A stretch of DNA of 64,000 nt, taken from contig JASAON010001648.1 in assembly GCA_030849065.1 (NCBI GenBank), forward strand, positions 62,001 to 126,000. The letters run 5' to 3'. The stretch is from Jaenimonas drosophilae. Taxonomy: Eukaryota; Euglenozoa; Kinetoplastea; Trypanosomatida; Trypanosomatidae. The notes under the pieces were generated by a model. That model searched no databases. It was not told the DNA's origin and saw only the letters and a program-made list of their open reading frames with translations. The position numbers and the translations under genes are program-made. The first letter of the stretch is position 1; each line of letters begins with the position of its first letter. This document shows, piece by piece, positions 46,601 to 54,235 of the stretch.

Positions 46601-48561
46601 CCGTGATCAGCGCACATGCGCAGCAAATCAGAGCGGTAGGTGGCGAGGGAGATGGATGAATCTTGCACATCCACATCACGCAGCATGTACTCCTGCGCAC
46701 GAAGTAGTTGTGGGTGCACAATGGCCGGATGAAAGGGGTGCAGGCGGCAGAGCAGCACCAGAGATTCATCACGTACCACACGGTGGCTATCGTTGCGGGC
46801 CATGAAGAGCGCTTCGAGGCAGTCTGGGAGGCACAGGTAGGAGTAGAAGGGCTCGCTAAAGTGCCGAAGTGCGTTGAGACGGACCTCCGGCACAACATCA
46901 GCCACGGCAACGTCCAAGAGCCGCTCCACGGACCTACTCACTTGGCTATTAAGACGTTGATTGGCTGCAACAGCACCGTTTTGGCCACTCATCTCCTCCG
47001 TTGTTCTTGCAATGAGGACCTTGCACAGCGCCACAACGGAGGAGATGGCGGCGTGCCGCACCTTCACGTCCACGTGGAAGAGGAGCTCCACAGCCTCGTC
47101 GAGTTGGTTGGTCCGGTCAAGGGTGACGAGGAGGGGCAGCGAACGCAGAATGACGGGAATCGGCCGGCTTGAGGCAATGTTGATGCGCAGTGCGAGCACA
47201 TCGGGCCGATGAAGTGGCGCGCTCTTGCCCATGAAGTGCAATAGGGAGTTGAGCTTGCCAAAATTGACGAGATCCTGATCCATTTGCATGTACTCATCCA
47301 CCATGCTGTGAATCGGAGATACCGCCGCATCCCCAAAGCGGGTGCGGATGGTCTCAATCACCGTGAAGAGAGAAGGAATGAAGGGCAGCCGACGAATGCA
47401 CTCACGCAAGGCCTCGACGTACTCCCCCACGCGCGGCAGTGGCCGGCCTGATTCCACGAAGGTGTTGCACACCTCCAAGGCGGGCACCACAACCGCCTCC
47501 TCACCCGTGTGAATAAATCGAATGAAGCGCATGCACATATCATCATAGTACTCCTCATTACCAAAGAGGACGCGGCACACTTTGCCCGTTGTGCAGGCGG
47601 CGAGCGCACGAGTCTCGGGTGCGAAGCCTGACCAATCACGTTTCACTAGAAATTGGCAGATGGCGGGCAGATTCCACGAGGCATGCGCTAGCTTTGGGGC
47701 GATGGCCATGCTGGAGATGATGAAGAGCAGGCCGGCAAGCTGCCGCTCCTCGGTCAAGCTCTGGATGTAGCCGTTCACCATCTCTGCGATTTGTGAAGCC
47801 ATTTGCGATGTCACGTCGAAGCAGTTGTTTTTGATGATGTTGGTGAGGAGATTGATGAATGCCTCGCGGTTCCACTGGTGTTCCGTCTCAACCGCCATCT
47901 GCAGCAGTGTCAGGGGAGGCAGGCTCGACGTCAGCCGCTCCAGCAAGGCGGGGTTGCGCTTAATGACGGAGGCAGAGACCTCCACAAACTTGGCCAGAAT
48001 CTCCGCACACGCCGCCTGGCGGTGTGCGTCGGAGTAGTTTCGAAGACCATCTGCAATGGAGCCCATATGATGGCCGAGCATATCCGTTGTGGTGAGTGTG
48101 TTCTCGCCCAACACCTCCCCAATGCATTCTGAGATGCGTCCACAGCTCTCCGCCCCATCACACCGGAGGGCCTGGCCAATCAGTCGCTCCAGACAGCGGC
48201 AGCGCTTGTCATGCTGGTCCTTCCACTTCATGTCAAAGACCACCTGGAAGGAGCGGCAGCCCTTGTCAATGGACTTTTCAAAGGTCTGCTCAACCAAGTG
48301 AAGAAGAAGGCCCTGCAACACCTCATTCCCGTCAATCTCCTCTGCATGCACAAAGAGGGTGTCCATGAGCGCACTCAGGCACTCCTCCACACGTGTGGGT
48401 CGGGAGTCACGTGCGCTGTTGAGGTTGGCGAAGATGGCCGACATTTGCTGGCCGAGGGCGGTGTTGGTATCGCTGTATTTGGACGCGAAGCGGCTGATGT
48501 GGGTGGAGTTCAAGGGGCTACGCGGGCTCCCTTCGGAGCTGGACAAAGCGGAGGAGTTCAT
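40669..48561 (-). CDS. TOR-family PIKK with an internal PDZ-like domain (kinetoplastid TOR-like 1/TOR3 type)
   Basis: 2630 residues from the ATG at 48559-48561. Residues 1-1300 are HEAT repeats. About 1358-1432 reads as a PDZ domain: a strand GVTVTKLAPNGLGAKAG, then LGGRLLAINGNPV, then DIRSLI. The FAT domain follows, then an FRB-like helix bundle from NEMVRIAILWTETWH (about 2027-2115). The kinase domain has FLLKGHEDMRQDERVM (about 2187), the catalytic loop GLGDRHLNN (about 2344) and HIDFGDCFE, so activity is expected. The last residues, AYLTGWAPFW, are a canonical FATC. A Ser/Lys-rich insertion separates kinase and FATC. TOR kinases link growth to nutrients; kinetoplastids have four. From memory and unverified, the PDZ-bearing one is TOR-like 1/TOR3, tied to acidocalcisomes and osmotic control. 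Confidence 0.88.
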   Translation of the reverse strand: MNSSALSSSEGSPRSPLNSTHISRFASKYSDTNTALGQQMSAIFANLNSARDSRPTRVEECLSALMDTLFVHAEEIDGNEVLQGLLLHLVEQTFEKSIDKGCRSFQVVFDMKWKDQHDKRCRCLERLIGQALRCDGAESCGRISECIGEVLGENTLTTTDMLGHHMGSIADGLRNYSDAHRQAACAEILAKFVEVSASVIKRNPALLERLTSSLPPLTLLQMAVETEHQWNREAFINLLTNIIKNNCFDVTSQMASQIAEMVNGYIQSLTEERQLAGLLFIISSMAIAPKLAHASWNLPAICQFLVKRDWSGFAPETRALAACTTGKVCRVLFGNEEYYDDMCMRFIRFIHTGEEAVVVPALEVCNTFVESGRPLPRVGEYVEALRECIRRLPFIPSLFTVIETIRTRFGDAAVSPIHSMVDEYMQMDQDLVNFGKLNSLLHFMGKSAPLHRPDVLALRINIASSRPIPVILRSLPLLVTLDRTNQLDEAVELLFHVDVKVRHAAISSVVALCKVLIARTTEEMSGQNGAVAANQRLNSQVSRSVERLLDVAVADVVPEVRLNALRHFSEPFYSYLCLPDCLEALFMARNDSHRVVRDESLVLLCRLHPFHPAIVHPQLLRAQEYMLRDVDVQDSSISLATYRSDLLRMCADHGALLVPPKLIESVVLQRLSQQSFISKKFCMSVLGLIQSLLQHSGPEGHVDVDLFTEPLLSLINGNESSMLRAAALHALCAILTTFTPDISTSLEAYRCVARIIRCEAETEEVDSVTVAAMQVLSTLGAANPVKLRKVLRLLEQDAMEKEGESANTGSSQLKPKMRITPDVSERYPSVFVYYLLKALQHSVDSRQQVEVLMTVYTVVHDLPGNQRTVILSHLLPQLRALLEDSERVHLIEQVLRLLCELTSLLRLYKSLVPSTTGLEIMQSVQQFCTLPQASQMPFNANVVQMLDDLAKIIPAQEIQANRWAVEFIHQRLSQNKNDLDLVVRVVKSLESYLAVMHEKDLQLILPHVLQCMEPISDAVDESKMMEVNAACFEFLNLLFTKQPSLVRDCCAQIVHTIMWFVELSESKTDMEVGLNTLACLIEVVRGPGQRFVMLVERVATQKGYPAGYFESLVRSAATGLPASFPRHHMSALLPDQPLFVICQRAGLTLNDFDGEMRNTLRLRAEEYALLEVSHQGHQSVVTLRFTAGPSLKECFQLFLRKAMDPRSTFSRNVCVVNVEQAKEPRGTNYSHVFGILSKVPSAKSKKREQSWIAWLHTACVLLTRYSSRCYFESSARFVERNAEFSRDVFPFVAVSAISQMELADRQQLMDIFSRAVVMSPIDTKQVLFALAEFMEAERGEQKEKMVKRAQQTVFAVCRNSVEEKFGINYDLDPVNGVTVTKLAPNGLGAKAGVPLGGRLLAINGNPVHAVGDIRSLIDGLLRIELCILHVVEERQRQEPKYLMSIDALATVAFESQMHAKAIYFNEILFEQLCHSIGEKEVDRQDAVVRRILAVAERLIEFYRHLNFTMTASGFVKHLTRKFSENVIAPEQLGFDAIGTLEQLHWWSEALRRYESRMTNAEDGSLSIKSFVGALRCEEALGHISVTNELIQQHWANLSEQERIEVAPYRAKAAFSLGLWSIFDDLATDSRLVARFGMVEHCAALFRAGQFDQLLSYTESSREAMLESFSESFSESYSRSYDQLVELQHLTHFEELVSYRRSSPDRQEMLRQLWYRRMSHMSLKPNNLNTLLSINSLVLNPDEDLAAQVLAIRSLTKSQWYGMAQHLLKKLGLDAPTKTELLNRQPELIHAYTKFLYTTGKRIDAYHLLHEVLDDLDLGNRGADNGEQWGWCWLLLGEWTMCLFPDRGEEAIMELIRATELCPDNYAPFHSLGILHYDLSRDPNTPQEVQVEHHIQAVIALFRSVQLCTEHSNMQDILRILSIWFSHSTVPRLNEMMHVGMSNLPDHVWVDVIPQLIARIGITARSARAILADLLVRVGRRYPQALIYPLTVAEKSPDAVRRLMAERVLSSIRSINNQMVKEASLISNEMVRIAILWTETWHAAIQQAATQPESPQYILRVLSPLFVDLEQPITPNERTFEKTFGPTLKRAKLALQEKRADKAWVFLKQVYAQLGKMLGERRLSMNDVSPTLDSIRHSIVAVPGTFEHGKPLVTIEEFHSKVYVMSSKQKPRRLGLDASNGQAYRFLLKGHEDMRQDERVMQFMGLINTIFETDNASLAIGLAIPRYAVIPLTDNVGIIGWVENTETIYKMLEVYRQKSGVSIYEEVNLIMKRGGLRNIEEFQKLPKPHRRSLLSDTMDATPEDELRRIMWERNDTCEQWLGYRDAYGHSLATMSMVGYVLGLGDRHLNNLMLQDNGTVVHIDFGDCFEVAMHRSLYAEAVPFRLTRLLIAALGITQVDGVYRLTCELVMKNLRRHSENLLSILEAFIYDPLINWRLNVNDNDPTNTEATKSQSKGEHGGRASTSSKASFSHVLDDVQEPEEPAHMQLSKSFAKQHVHHLPHDPDEGNVGVMECTEEETKNQQGHVALARVHAKLTGQDFAITNTSFSFLHSSRRMEESHRGSSWGSSSSMFGGSPKDSGVPLLPTYLSLRALNGGVDCLDVPHQVNRLIQEATSLDNLAEAYLTGWAPFW

Positions 48562-49133
48562 GGCACACACACACACAACGCCTCTTTCTCCTGGGTGAGT
48601 GATGTATAAATCAGCGAGGCAGCTGTGCGTTTCGCTCTTGGTTTGCTGATGTGTTGTTTTACGTCCTGAGTAGTGTGGCCACCTAGGAACAATGGAAGCT
48701 GTGGCCGTTCAGCCGCAATATGTACGTGTGTGTCCGGAAAGCAGTAGCAGTTCGTTGAACTGCTGTTGTTGTTGCGCTAACTTGTATAAAAAAAAATGAG
48801 TAACAAAGAATTGCGTGTGTGTTTGTGTGTGTGTAGCGCTGATCGGAGCTCAGCACTGAATGTGCTTGGACGAGTTGTGTGACTAGGATAGACGTCTCTC
48901 AACGTATTTGTGTTGCTGACGTTACCAACACTGGTGGCAAGGGTGCTGGTGCAACAGCTAGATCGGTCAGTGGGCACCTGTACAATCAATAGCAAAGATT
49001 GGAATACAAGGAAACAACAAGAGTAGTGTTGGTTGCAAGCAGGAATTCAAGATGTGCATCGAGTCGTGTGGATACAACGTGAGGGGTTCAGTTAAGGGCA
49101 GAGAATGTGTGCTGATCATGGGTGTTGGGCGAG
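48562..49133. other. Intergenic region without a supported gene
   Basis: TG/CA runs stand right before the TOR ATG, and the likely coding-strand tract and AG are weak (acceptor AG candidate in the first 40 bases). An A9 run on the plus strand is at 48788-48796. The rest should be the 3' UTR of the phosphatase gene. Nothing else is seen. Confidence 0.5.
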
Positions 49134-50477
49134 CTATCCTCCGTGCTCCTCGTCCTTCATGCGTGGAGAGAGACATCCATAGCTTCGCGATGCATCCGAC
49201 GCAGATGGCGAGTACCGCAGCCCACGGCATCGTAGCAGAGAAGAGGAGGTGTTTGTGGAATCATCATGGCTATTCACGGCACTGGATGCCGTGTGGGAAC
49301 CACGTGCGGTTTCTGTTGCTCCTGATGGTGTTCCTTCAGATTGTTCCATGGCGTTTTCCAAGACGTCGCAGCTACGAAATGAAAATGGTTGAAGACGTGG
49401 ATCACTCTTGAGCAACCGAGCCACCGCCGTCGTCGATGATTTGGGCGAGTCTGGCATTGCTCTGCTTGAAGTGGGTGATGTATGAGCTGTCAGCTCGTGC
49501 ACCAAATGCTCCACCACTTCCGTTAAGATGATGAAGGTGCGGTCCTCCACCTTCGTCGCGCCATGACGTGTGTGGACGAAGAAGTCCTCGACGAGCACCG
49601 CACTTCCAGGCTGCAATCTAATAGAAACAGGGTTGTTTTCAATCATCACAAGCTGGTCAAGCGGCCGGCCGAGTAGGCGGAGGTCCTTCGCGCCACCGCC
49701 CCCCTCACTCTCGTACCAACACTTGTGGCGGCTAATGAGGTGATGAAACCAGTGCGCCTGGCCACACTGCCGGCCAAGGGCGTGGAGGATGGGGTTGACG
49801 TAGCTCGCAGATCCTGCGGTCCAGACTATGATCTCGCAGCGGAGCTCCACACAACGTCGGAGAAAGGCGCCAACGTGTGGGCGCACCAAGATGGGGCCTT
49901 GACGGGCGTAGACCATCGTTTCATCCAGATCCAGCACCACAGAGAGCACACCCAGCGCGCCATCCACACGAGGTGGGAGGAACACACTCGCAGAGCTGCC
50001 CGTCACACGCTTTGGTACCTTGCGTGCTGCGGCATGTTGTTGTAGTGCCTCCTGTGTACTCTGACTACGTGTACGTTTGGTCGTTGATTTCTTCGTTTTC
50101 CTTGTGGTACGACTTGGTGATGACGACGTTGCTTCCGGGGATGCATCACTGAAGTAGGGAAACACCAACGAACCAAAGGTGTGGAGCAGTTCATCATCAT
50201 CCATGGACTCCGCCATGGCCAACTCATCTTCGTCAAAGAACACATCCTGCATCGCATCCGTCACGAAGTCGAAGTCAGAGTAGATGGAATCGCGCTCACT
50301 GCTGCGATGACTGCGCCTGCTTCCATCGCGCTGTTCCTCTCCAGAGATGGTGGCACTCAGCAGGAGCGTGGGCTCCTCGTGGCGCATGGATTGGGAGGTT
50401 AGGGGAGGAGAGTCATCGCCCACACGGCGACGTCGGAAACAATTCTTGCTCCGCCGTTTTCCATCGCGCGGATGCAT
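49134..50477 (-). CDS. SCP/NIF-type HAD phosphatase (CTD small phosphatase-like)
   Basis: 447 residues from the ATG at 50475-50477. The N-terminal 40 residues are basic and Arg-rich (NCFRRRRVGDD), followed by an acidic, low-complexity region (60-150). The catalytic domain starts with VLDLDETMVYA, the D-x-D-x-T motif, near residue 178. It continues with RPHVGAFLRRC, IIVWTAGSASYV (threonine of motif II), KDLRLLGRPLDQLVMI with the conserved Lys, and IENNP near 279 where most members have L-D-N-S-P. A Ser/Thr-rich tail of about 100 residues follows. Family members act on the RNA polymerase II CTD, lipins or Smads; the substrate here cannot be read. A 10-codon uORF begins at about 50512 upstream of the start. 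Confidence 0.8.
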   Translation of the reverse strand: MHPRDGKRRSKNCFRRRRVGDDSPPLTSQSMRHEEPTLLLSATISGEEQRDGSRRSHRSSERDSIYSDFDFVTDAMQDVFFDEDELAMAESMDDDELLHTFGSLVFPYFSDASPEATSSSPSRTTRKTKKSTTKRTRSQSTQEALQQHAAARKVPKRVTGSSASVFLPPRVDGALGVLSVVLDLDETMVYARQGPILVRPHVGAFLRRCVELRCEIIVWTAGSASYVNPILHALGRQCGQAHWFHHLISRHKCWYESEGGGGAKDLRLLGRPLDQLVMIENNPVSIRLQPGSAVLVEDFFVHTRHGATKVEDRTFIILTEVVEHLVHELTAHTSPTSSRAMPDSPKSSTTAVARLLKSDPRLQPFSFRSCDVLENAMEQSEGTPSGATETARGSHTASSAVNSHDDSTNTSSSLLRCRGLRYSPSASDASRSYGCLSPRMKDEEHGG

Positions 50478-50808
50478 TCCAATCAAGGCGGTGTCGCTGC
50501 TTCCTTCTGATTCATGCGGCACACTACAAAAATGTATGTACAACGTAGGTTGAGAGAAGTGTTGTGATGTGGTACAAGAAAGAAGGTACACGTGTAGATG
50601 GCTTCATACAAGCACCACATACGCAACGAGGTTGAGAAAGAGAGAGATGTTAGTCTCGTGGCTTGGTCTGCCAGCACGCCATCACCACGTCAACACAACC
50701 GCAACACCATTCACAACGACGAGCACGTTCATCTCGAATGCTTCCACGTTCATCAGTACGTGGGAACACACACACACGCGCGCACAGGGGGGAGCAGCTT
50801 CTTCTGCT
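50478..50808 (-). promoter_or_regulatory. Intergenic region with acceptor signal and a short upstream reading frame
   Basis: A T/C-rich stretch on the coding strand (complement of about 50525-50585) ends in a TAG close to 50524. The resulting leader would carry an out-of-frame ATG at about 50512-50510 that stops after ten codons, ahead of the phosphatase ATG. A GA-rich run at about 50630-50650 lies further up in the COA5 3' UTR. Confidence 0.4.
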
Positions 50809-51102
50809 CTACTTCGTGAAGATACCTTCGTCCTCAAGCTCACGCTTCTTGATGCGTTCATCTCTAGCCTCAATCTTGCGTTGATCCTCCGTCGCGAGGT
50901 CGTATGGATTGCCACGAAGCCGATATCGCGGGTTAATGGCGTTGGTCTTGCATAGCGTCCAGTTTCGACGCTCCAAGAAGCACTCGTTAACGCCGATGCA
51001 CTCCTCAATGTTCTGTTTCTCCTCGAAGCACTTCGTCATGACGACGCACTCAATCAGTGCGTTCTTGGGCCGCCAACAGATGCTCTTCTTCTGCTTCTCC
51101 AT
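50809..51102 (-). CDS. COA5: COA5/PET191, cytochrome c oxidase assembly factor
   Basis: 97 residues from the ATG at 51100-51102. The cysteines are strikingly regular: C-x9-C, x5, C-x9-C, x5, C-x9-C at residues about 9, 19, 25, 35, 41 and 51. The last pair and tail (LCKTNAINPRYRLRGNPYD) match the PET191/COA5 ending (C-K-[RK]-x-x-x-D-x-R-x-R-F-R-G-x). A charged C-terminal helix of about 30 residues follows. Such proteins enter the intermembrane space through MIA40-like oxidation and assist assembly of complex IV. The in-frame sequence upstream has no ATG, so this start is clear. Kinetoplastid intermembrane import lacks a classical MIA40, but twin-CX9C substrates are retained. Confidence 0.85.
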   Translation of the reverse strand: MEKQKKSICWRPKNALIECVVMTKCFEEKQNIEECIGVNECFLERRNWTLCKTNAINPRYRLRGNPYDLATEDQRKIEARDERIKKRELEDEGIFTK

Positions 51103-51790
51103 CAATGTATGTCGTACAATATGAGGAAGAATAATTATCTTGTGAAGTGAAAATGACCGACTCTGCCAACGTACGTTACTTGACACGATCGCCCCAATGC
51201 CACTGCAGCTGGAAGGACGACGTTCACCTACACGTAATGCACGCTGTGGTATACACACATCATGAAACACAACACAAGGGAGAAGGAGAGCAAATAGGCA
51301 CAACACCTCAACAGTCACTACAGCGCAACCTTCGATGCATCCAACACTGCATGTACATCCTCATTGAATCAGCGGATACTCAACACCATCACATGGACGA
51401 CTTCTCAGCCAAACCATCTTCACCACGTCTCGTTCTGCGTACGCCAAATCTGTACGAGCATGTTGATAGTCATTCAGCGTGTACATCACCAATGCATCAT
51501 CATCATCCATCAGCATCCACATCACCACACATAGTGAAGAACATGAGAAAGGGGAAAAGAGAGCTGACGCCGCTGATGGGAAAAGGAAGAGGGGGGTGCG
51601 TTTTCGGCTATTGTTGCTGTTTTGTTTCTTCGTTCCCGCGCACGTCTACGCGGCACATCAGTCAAAGTGTGTTTGAGACGGATGCATGCACGCATCATCA
51701 GTAGCAGCTGCATCCGCCACAACACACATCAGCGGTACGTTGAGGATGGAGAGAAGGAGCAATCATGTATATGCGAGAGTGTACGTTGTG
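51103..51790. other. Intergenic region without a supported gene
   Basis: About 690 bases. A short coding-strand tract (complement of about 51121-51135) sits close to the COA5 ATG, and a much stronger one lies at about 51537-51596. A plus-strand frame of about 183 codons (51153-51704) exists, but it opposes every neighbour and is His/Ser/Thr-rich low complexity, so it is not called. Confidence 0.5.
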
Positions 51791-53110
51791 CTATGAAATA
51801 GCGACGTCCTCGGTTGGGGAGGTGGGGTATTGCACGCGTACAGTGGAGCCGTGTTGGGGCTGGGCAAAGATGGAGATGCATCCACCCCACATATCCATGT
51901 ACACCTTCGAGGTGGAGAGGCCCACGCCGAAGCCACCCAAGGCGCTCTCAACGTGTTCGCTCGTCGTCCACCCAAACTTCCAAATATGATCGCATGACGA
52001 AGCGGGAATACCGCCCGCCCGATCCACCACATCCACGACGACCCATTGATCATTCATGGCGTACTCCACCGTCACCTCAATCTGATCAGTGAGGTTGGCG
52101 GTGGCGAAGCAGGCGTTCTTCAGCAACTCACGCAAGACGTAGGTCAAGTGGCCCTCCACGGCGCACACCGTCGAGCTGCGCTCCACCTCCTCGGGCAGCT
52201 GCACCTCTCCGGCCCGGAACTGCGACCGACTTGAGGTGAGGAGCTCCCCAGCTGGCAGCGTATGAAGGAGGTTGGCATTCTCCTCCACGTGGACGGACAC
52301 GGATATTTCCCGCAGCGTCGCGCGATGAAGGGCGTTGGAGAAGACCTCCACAACCTCTTGTGCAGATTGGCGGAGGAGCTGCACCACATTCACCGACTCC
52401 GCCACAACCGCTGGGTACTGTTCGGGCAGGAGTTGGTGCAGCATGTGTTCGTGCAGCACCCGCCAACCTGCTCGCTGCCGGCAAAAGGAAAAGAGCCAGC
52501 GGTTGAGGTCGTGGCAGAGGATGGGGTCTTCATTCACCAAGATATCGAGGAGCGATTGCGCGGGCCGAAGTGCCTCGAGCGCCACCGGGAAGGCCAACGG
52601 CCGCATCTCCATATCCGTAGCCATGTGTGTGGGCGAGGACGCACCCGACCACTGCGGCGCGGCGTGTACATGCATGCCACCACCTCCGTAGGAAGCGAGC
52701 TGCGGCTCCGACATGGACTGAGGATCCTGTTCCACCGCCACCCGGTATGAGCACTGTTGGCTCAGCGGCACAGCCCCGTCCATCTGAAGCTGGCCATAGC
52801 TATCCGCCGCCTCATGCAGCGCGACGCAGTGCTGAAACTCCAGCAAACAGTACTGCTGCATCCACAACAAGCGCTTATCAATGGTTGTTGTGGCATGTTT
52901 GCGCTCCATTACCGCATATTGGTTGAAGGAGTCATAGCAGCGTGCCGTACGTGAGGCGAGCTGCTGGAGGTCTGTCAGGAGCGCCTCCTTCGTGGGTGGG
53001 GCTGGCGCGCGGCGCATCACCGAGAGATGCAGCGGTGCGACAGGCATCGCAAGAAACTTGGAGAGGGAGGCGGCATATTTTGGATTGACGAGCAACGATT
53101 CAATCGGCAT
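51791..53110 (-). CDS. PDK/BCKDK-family mitochondrial protein kinase
   Basis: 439 residues from the ATG at 53108-53110. Residues 35-110 and 165-300 form the helical regulatory domain of the family, interrupted by a Met/His/Ser/Gly-rich insertion at about 115-165. The GHKL ATP site follows: the N-box VLRELLKNACFAT (about 331), the G1 box DRAGGIP, FGWTTSEHVES and the G2 box GGFGVGLSTSKVYMDMWGG (about 391), ending in GSTVRVQYP. These match pyruvate dehydrogenase and branched-chain ketoacid dehydrogenase kinases, which phosphorylate the E1 alpha subunits in the matrix. The long C-terminal tail of human PDKs (with the DW motif) is absent. PDK versus BCKDK cannot be decided. The presequence is not obvious. 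Confidence 0.85.
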   Translation of the reverse strand: MPIESLLVNPKYAASLSKFLAMPVAPLHLSVMRRAPAPPTKEALLTDLQQLASRTARCYDSFNQYAVMERKHATTTIDKRLLWMQQYCLLEFQHCVALHEAADSYGQLQMDGAVPLSQQCSYRVAVEQDPQSMSEPQLASYGGGGMHVHAAPQWSGASSPTHMATDMEMRPLAFPVALEALRPAQSLLDILVNEDPILCHDLNRWLFSFCRQRAGWRVLHEHMLHQLLPEQYPAVVAESVNVVQLLRQSAQEVVEVFSNALHRATLREISVSVHVEENANLLHTLPAGELLTSSRSQFRAGEVQLPEEVERSSTVCAVEGHLTYVLRELLKNACFATANLTDQIEVTVEYAMNDQWVVVDVVDRAGGIPASSCDHIWKFGWTTSEHVESALGGFGVGLSTSKVYMDMWGGCISIFAQPQHGSTVRVQYPTSPTEDVAIS

Positions 53111-54235
53111 GTCGTCCACAAGGATCCACGCAACAACACAACACAGAAAAGGAAAACAAGATCGACGGAAGAAAAGTGCTAATCGCCACAGATGTGCGCG
53201 ATGAATGAAGGTATGTGGAGGTGGCGATGAAGATAGAATGATAAGCTTCGCAAGGGTGTATCCTCAACTGGACGATGATGAGTGAGTGGAGTGATGGAGA
53301 CCCACCAACCCAGGTGTGCAATCTGGTGCAGCAGCTCTTTTAGCTGCGAAGGTGATGTAGAAGAGAGTGATGGCCAGGACAATGACGAGATCGTATGATT
53401 AAGTTGAGGCAAAGATTCGATGCCCTACTGAAAGAGATCGTCCCGGGTGGGGTGAGGAAAGAGGTTGGTGTATGATCTATGGCCTTGGGTGAAGGTGAGC
53501 CAGCCTATGACAACAGTAGAAGGCAGAAGGCAGGGGGTGTATGTGTTTATGATTGCTTCAGTACGTGAGATGTATGCCACAACCACCAAACATGTGTTCG
53601 AGTCACGTCACACGTTGAAAAGCTCGTGAAGAGACCCAATCAGGGCTGATCCACCACGGATCTCTGTACATCAAGAGAGTGAGGATGTTCCTCACTCGTC
53701 GTCCACTCCAACCTCCTCTCCTCAACACACACACAAACACATCAACCCACTCCTTCATCCCACCACGGGGTGGAGTATGAAAACCAACGTGGTGACGAGG
53801 GGTCGGTGCAGGAAAGGGGAGGAGCCAAGCAGCACAGTGCCTCCACCTCCTCCACATGTAGGGAAGCAGACGTACACCGGCAGAGCTCAAATCAAGAAAA
53901 AAACCAACGCGCCTGCTACGAGTATCGGCGTACATTTGCGTGTGAGTCATCTCCAGCCGTTGCATTCATCGCAGTGCTGGAGATGAAGGGGGTGAACATG
54001 AAAAAAAAGAAGGTGTCGAGGGAGAGTCACTGAGGTCCGCCATCCACCACACAACAACATCATCTGCGGGGAGGTGGAGAGGACGGAGGGAAGAGAGGAT
54101 GTTTGGTAGCTCTCGCAGTGGCAATCATTTAAGTAGGCATGCGCGCTTGTGGTGAAGGCGTGCAGAAGGACGTACGACGTGCGGAGCGGATGTGGTGATG
54201 AAGGTGCAGTGGCAACATGCTCATCCCCATCACGT
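53111..54235. other. 1.1 kb intergenic gap, the longest in the window
   Basis: No convincing gene. A minus-strand frame at 53603-53965 (120 codons, Trp- and Arg-rich) is preceded by a strong coding-strand T/C tract (complement of about 53979-54018) and an AG, but an earlier ATG at 53969 opens a 17-codon frame out of phase with it, and the sequence resembles no family. Another T/C tract (about 53138-53180) serves the kinase gene. Composition otherwise is mixed with CA repeats near 53730-53745. It may hold long UTRs or a non-coding RNA. Confidence 0.5.

Noticed and set aside
51153..51704. Plus-strand reading frame of about 183 codons
   Set aside because: It opposes every supported gene, is low complexity (His, Ser, Thr) and resembles no family; chance frame in an intergenic region.
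53603..53965. Minus-strand frame of 120 codons in the long gap
   Set aside because: Trp/Arg-rich composition, no motif, and an earlier out-of-phase ATG at 53969; not enough to call a gene.
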